DNA from: a virus
Virus record (IMG/VR): IMGVR_UViG_3300046457_000209
Span: 1-21,103 of that record
Direction: 5' to 3' (one strand)
DNA: 21,103 nt
Of this stretch, positions 19,967 through 21,103 are shown in pieces. Within the stretch, counting starts at the first letter, position 1; the number at the start of each line of letters is the position of its first letter. The notes under the pieces were generated by a model, which saw nothing but the letters and a program-made list of their open reading frames with translations, was not told the origin of the DNA and ran no database searches. Position numbers and translations under genes: made by a program.

Positions 19967-20722
19967 ATGCAAATTGCATTCGGTAGCGGGCTGTTTTATG
20001 CCACCCCGCTGATGGACGCCTATGGCAATGCGTTGGCGGCACCCACCCCCATCCTGCTGGGCATCATGCAAGAAGCGTCGATTGACCTGTCCTTCGATTC
20101 GAAAGAATTATTCGGCGGCGAACAGTTCGCGGTCGATGCGGCGCGTGGCCAGGGCAAGCTGTCGGGCAAGGCCAAGGCGGCGCAGATCAGCCTTTCGCAA
20201 TGGAATGCCCTGGTTTTTGGTCAGCAGCTGCAACCTGGCCAGGTGTTGGTGCATCACGCGACCACACCGACGCCTATTCCCGTAGGCGGCAAAATCATCG
20301 TCGATCCGCCGGCAGGTGGTTTGTTGGCCGGTGACCTGGGTGTTCGCGGTGGTGGCGCGGTGGCTTTTGAGCGCGTCCTGACTGCGCCAGTCGCTGGTCA
20401 GTACACCTATGACGCCGCGACAGGCGAGTACGCCTTTGCGGTGGCTGACGCCAATACACCAGTGTTTATCGACTATCGCTACTCAGTGGCCACCGGCAAA
20501 AGTCTGTCCGTGCGCAACCTGCCGATGGGCGATATGCCGGTGTTTCAGGGCGAGCTGTACCTGAAGTACAAGGGCAAATCGATCTATGTCCGGGTTCCGA
20601 ACTTTGTCAGCAACAAGCTCGGCATTGCGACAAAGCAGGATGACTACACCATCCCCGACTTCGAATTCACCGGATACGCCGATGAGTTCGGCGAGGTCGT
20701 TTACTGGAGTGCCAGCGAATGA
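19967..20722 (+). CDS. Major tail tube protein
   Basis: The 251-residue protein shows tail-tube traits: ASIDLSFDSKELFGGEQFAV (about 37-56), SGKAKAAQISLSQWNALVFG (about 68-87), then beta-rich segments, and the characteristic late strands PVFQGELYLKYKGKSIYVRV (about 188-207) and YTIPDFEFTGYADEFGEVVY. It would polymerise into the non-contractile tail tube. No sheath gene is next to it, so a siphovirus-type tail is likely. ATG 19967 has TGAGGAAT upstream, and the stop overlaps the next ATG (20719-20722). Confidence 0.9.
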   Translation: MQIAFGSGLFYATPLMDAYGNALAAPTPILLGIMQEASIDLSFDSKELFGGEQFAVDAARGQGKLSGKAKAAQISLSQWNALVFGQQLQPGQVLVHHATTPTPIPVGGKIIVDPPAGGLLAGDLGVRGGGAVAFERVLTAPVAGQYTYDAATGEYAFAVADANTPVFIDYRYSVATGKSLSVRNLPMGDMPVFQGELYLKYKGKSIYVRVPNFVSNKLGIATKQDDYTIPDFEFTGYADEFGEVVYWSASE

Positions 20723-21069
20723 CGCCCGTCAATGTACCGGGTGTTGAGTTCCCGTTCCCGGGCAAAACACTGGTGATACCGCCTATGGCGCTGGGGGACC
20801 TGGAACAGCTGCTCGATCGCATCAATAACGTCATGTCCGGGCGGATGGACAAGGACAGCATCGCCACTGTCATTGATGCCACGCATGCCGCCTTACGCCG
20901 AAACTACCCGGGCATGGAGCGAGCTGAAGTGGCGAGCCTGCTGGACCTGCAGAACATGCGTGCGGCGCTGGACGCAGTGATGAGCGCCTCGGGGATGGAG
21001 GCGCAGCCCGTGAACGAGACGGGGGAAGCGCTGGCCCCCTCGACTGGGGCCAGCTCTACGCGCACCTGA
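20719..21069 (+). CDS. Tail assembly chaperone, gpG-like
   Basis: The 116-residue protein directly follows the tail tube gene, as gpG does in lambda. It has VNVPGVEFPFPGKTLVIPPM at the N-terminus and a helical middle ALGDLEQLLDRINNVMSG (about 24-41) with AALRRNYPGMERAEVASLLD (about 57-76). The last 20 residues (VNETGEALAPSTGASSTRT) look like the part beyond a frameshift point. gpG and its extended form gpGT bind the tape measure protein during tail assembly. Its ATG overlaps the tail tube stop. Confidence 0.85.
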   Translation: MTPVNVPGVEFPFPGKTLVIPPMALGDLEQLLDRINNVMSGRMDKDSIATVIDATHAALRRNYPGMERAEVASLLDLQNMRAALDAVMSASGMEAQPVNETGEALAPSTGASSTRT

Positions 21070-21103
21070 TCGCCTGCACAGGCCAGAGTCCGGTCACGCT
21101 GCG
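21021..21103 (+). CDS. T-like -1 frame extension of the tail chaperone (partial)
   Basis: In the -1 frame relative to the gpG-like gene, codons from 21039 read LDWGQLYAHLIACTGQSPVT up to the window end. This resembles the start of the T part of tail chaperones, where a W-x-x-L-Y-A-x-L-A/I-x-x-T-G pattern is common. I see no ATG or GTG in this frame nearby, so it is probably made by -1 frameshifting from the G-like gene. Candidate slip sites are the G run at 21021-21025 and the C run at 21035-21039; neither is a textbook heptamer. The gene continues past the window. Confidence 0.65.

Overview
The window looks like part of a temperate siphophage or prophage of a Pseudomonas-like gamma-proteobacterium. 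The host guess is inference. It rests on the high GC content and on families I associate with Pseudomonas prophages: a PrtN/pyocin-activator-like protein, a Phage_CP76 (CII) regulator, a YfdQ/DUF2303 protein, and a gpA terminase followed by a gpT-type capsid. No integrase, attachment site, rRNA, tRNA or insertion sequence is visible. Both ends cut through genes, so the element continues on both sides.

Left arm, minus strand, about 4600 down to 1: a tightly packed early operon of nine genes, many joined by 4-base ATGA overlaps. In transcription order they are two unknown small proteins, a lone KilAC-like DNA-binding domain, an unknown protein, a PrtN-like activator, an unknown protein, a YfdQ/DUF2303 protein, a one-helix membrane protein, and a C5-cytosine DNA methyltransferase cut off by the window start.

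Immunity region, 4630-5585: a LexA/CI-type self-cleaving repressor lies on the minus strand, and a YdaS/Cro-like gene diverges from it on the plus strand. Copies of one dyad, TTAGC-N4-GCTAA, lie on both sides of the repressor gene. Three lie between repressor and cro; two, plus a half site, lie in front of the left operon. They overlap promoter-like hexamers, so one repressor probably controls both early operons, as in lambda.

Right early operon, 5584-10141: Cro-like protein, a leader with two strong hairpins, CII-like regulator, small TraR/DksA-like zinc finger, a large primase-helicase, then a block of GTGTYGGGT repeats that may be a replication origin. It ends with a probable Q-type late regulator. 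After that gene come a dyad and a classical terminator, the place where lambda has pR' and tR'.

Late operon, 10331-21103: holin, a basic protein that may be gpZ-like, a probable cos region, terminase small and large subunits, gpW-like joiner, lambda-type portal, S49 protease with a nested scaffold, decoration protein, Mu gpT-type major capsid, two small unknown proteins, head-tail connector, tail terminator, tail tube, and a gpG-like chaperone followed by a -1 frame T-like extension. The tail tube, tail terminator and G/GT pair point to a long non-contractile tail. No endolysin lies in the window.
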